A stretch of 6,676 nt of DNA. Origin: Bacteroidia bacterium. Lineage in GTDB: Bacteria; Bacteroidota; Bacteroidia; Bacteroidales; BM523. Location of the stretch: contig JACQWN010000304.1 of assembly GCA_016209245.1 (NCBI GenBank), positions 1 through 6,676 of the forward strand, written 5' to 3'. A program made the position numbers and the translations under genes. This document shows positions 5,989 to 6,676 of this stretch, in pieces (the first letter of the stretch is position 1; each line of letters begins with the position of its first letter). The notes below the pieces were generated by a model that was not told the DNA's origin, made no database searches, and was given only the letters and a program-made list of their open reading frames with translations.

Positions 5989-6676
5989 ACAGGCATTAGA
6001 GATAGATAAGCAAATCGGGTATTTACAAGGGCAGGCATCACAACTTGGGAATATAGGTTTGATTTATAAAAATAAAGGGGATTTGGACCAAGCTTTGAAA
6101 TTTTATAAACAGGCATTAGAGATTGATAGGCAAATCGGGTATTTACAGGGACAGGCATCACAACTTGGGAATATAGGTGTGATTTATAAAAATAAAGGGG
6201 ATTTGGACCAAACTTTGAAATTTTATAAACAGGCATTAGAGATTGATAAGCAAATCGGGTATTTACAAGGGCAGGCAACAGCCCTTGGGAATATAGGTCT
6301 GATTTATTCCGATAAAGGGGATTTGGACCAAGCTTTGAAATATCTTAAGCAGGCATTAAAGATAGATAAGCAAATCGGGTATTTACAGGGACAGGCAGCA
6401 CAACTTGGAAATATAGGTGTGATTTATAAAAATAAAGGGGATTTAGACCAAGCTTTGAAATATCATAAACAGGCATTAGAACTCTATAAGCAAATCGGGT
6501 ATTTACATGGGCAGGCATCAGCCATTGGAAATATCGGTCTGATTTATCACGCTCAAGGGGATTTGGAGCAAGCGTTGAAATATCTTAAACAGGCATTAGA
6601 GATAGATAAGCAAATCGGGTATTTACAAGGGCAGGCATCACAACTTGGGAATATAGGTTTGATTTATAAAAATAAA
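5773..6676 (+). repeat. 120-bp direct repeats encoding 40-residue TPRs
   Basis: Units begin at 5773, 5893, 6047, 6167, 6287, 6407, 6527 and 6647. Spacing is exactly 120 bp except 154 bp between the second and third, which is 34 bp too long. The units after the junction are very similar at nucleotide level, so they were recently amplified or are kept alike by recombination. The block 5978-6076 is identical to 6578-6676, 600 bp (five units) downstream, right up to the window edge. Confidence 0.95.
5981..6676 (+). pseudogene. TPR gene continuation in shifted frame, runs off window
   Basis: From TAT at 5981 (YLKQALEIDKQIGYLQGQ) the frame has no stop through the last base, giving 232 codons of TPR units. 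Copies begin at GGxAAT codons 6047, 6167, 6287, 6407, 6527 and 6647 (the last cut by the window end), each encoding GNIGxIYxxxGDLxQALKxxKQALxxxxQIGYLxGQAxxx. The segment has no plausible independent start or ribosome-binding context. It is therefore the displaced 3' part of the TPR gene, separated by a +1 shift at the irregular junction. What lies beyond 6676, including the true C-terminus, is unknown. Confidence 0.75.

Noticed and set aside
5985..6278. 97-codon minus-strand ORF with internal repeats (NTRFAYQSLMPVYKISK)
   Set aside because: It is the antisense reading of the 120-bp TPR repeats, and its repetition simply mirrors the coding strand.

Overview
The window looks like a low-G+C chromosomal segment from a member of the Bacteroidota, probably an environmental Bacteroidales-like lineage. 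Three things point there: a DUF4783-type exported protein directly upstream of nadC, a promoter at 203-233 that matches the Bacteroidota consensus TTTG-N19-TAnnTTTG exactly, and A/T-rich leaders without strong Shine-Dalgarno sequences. No rRNA, tRNA or CRISPR array is visible.

Layout. (1) 1-866: an A/T-rich leader with a good promoter, then two plus-strand genes overlapping by 56 nt: a 71-residue conserved small protein and a minimal DUF6036-like nucleotidyltransferase, arranged like a toxin-antitoxin pair. (2) 891-1072: an array of about 25 heptamers (consensus nACTGCC) filling the gap between convergent genes. (3) 1191-3461: a minus-strand operon reading DUF4783 protein, nadC (quinolinate phosphoribosyltransferase, NAD synthesis), DUF1848 iron-sulfur protein. 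A 69-bp MITE-like element (13-bp perfect terminal inverted repeats, perfect 9-bp target duplication TAATTATAT) has inserted between nadC and the DUF1848 gene. Removing it and one target copy restores a 5-nt gap between the two genes. (4) 3462-3776: a divergent intergenic region with a long imperfect inverted repeat built of CGAAGTACGAA-type units, then palindromic A/T-rich DNA and a likely -7 element. (5) 3777-6676: a plus-strand operon of an AAA+-like P-loop ATPase and a TPR protein, joined by an ATGA stop/start overlap.

The last operon is the most unusual part. The ATPase gene is frameshifted at a run of eight T (3936-3943) immediately before its Walker A motif. The intact P-loop GQSGSGKS is encoded just downstream in the -1 frame, continuous with the remaining 377 codons. 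The TPR gene carries nearly identical 120-bp (40-residue) repeats. It too breaks its frame, at an out-of-register repeat junction near 5981, after which an open TPR frame runs to the window edge. The locus may be decaying, phase-variable by homopolymer slippage and repeat recombination, or affected by sequencing and assembly errors at two error-prone motifs. The ATPase plus TPR pair resembles regulatory or conflict-type NTPase modules, but no function can be assigned from sequence alone.
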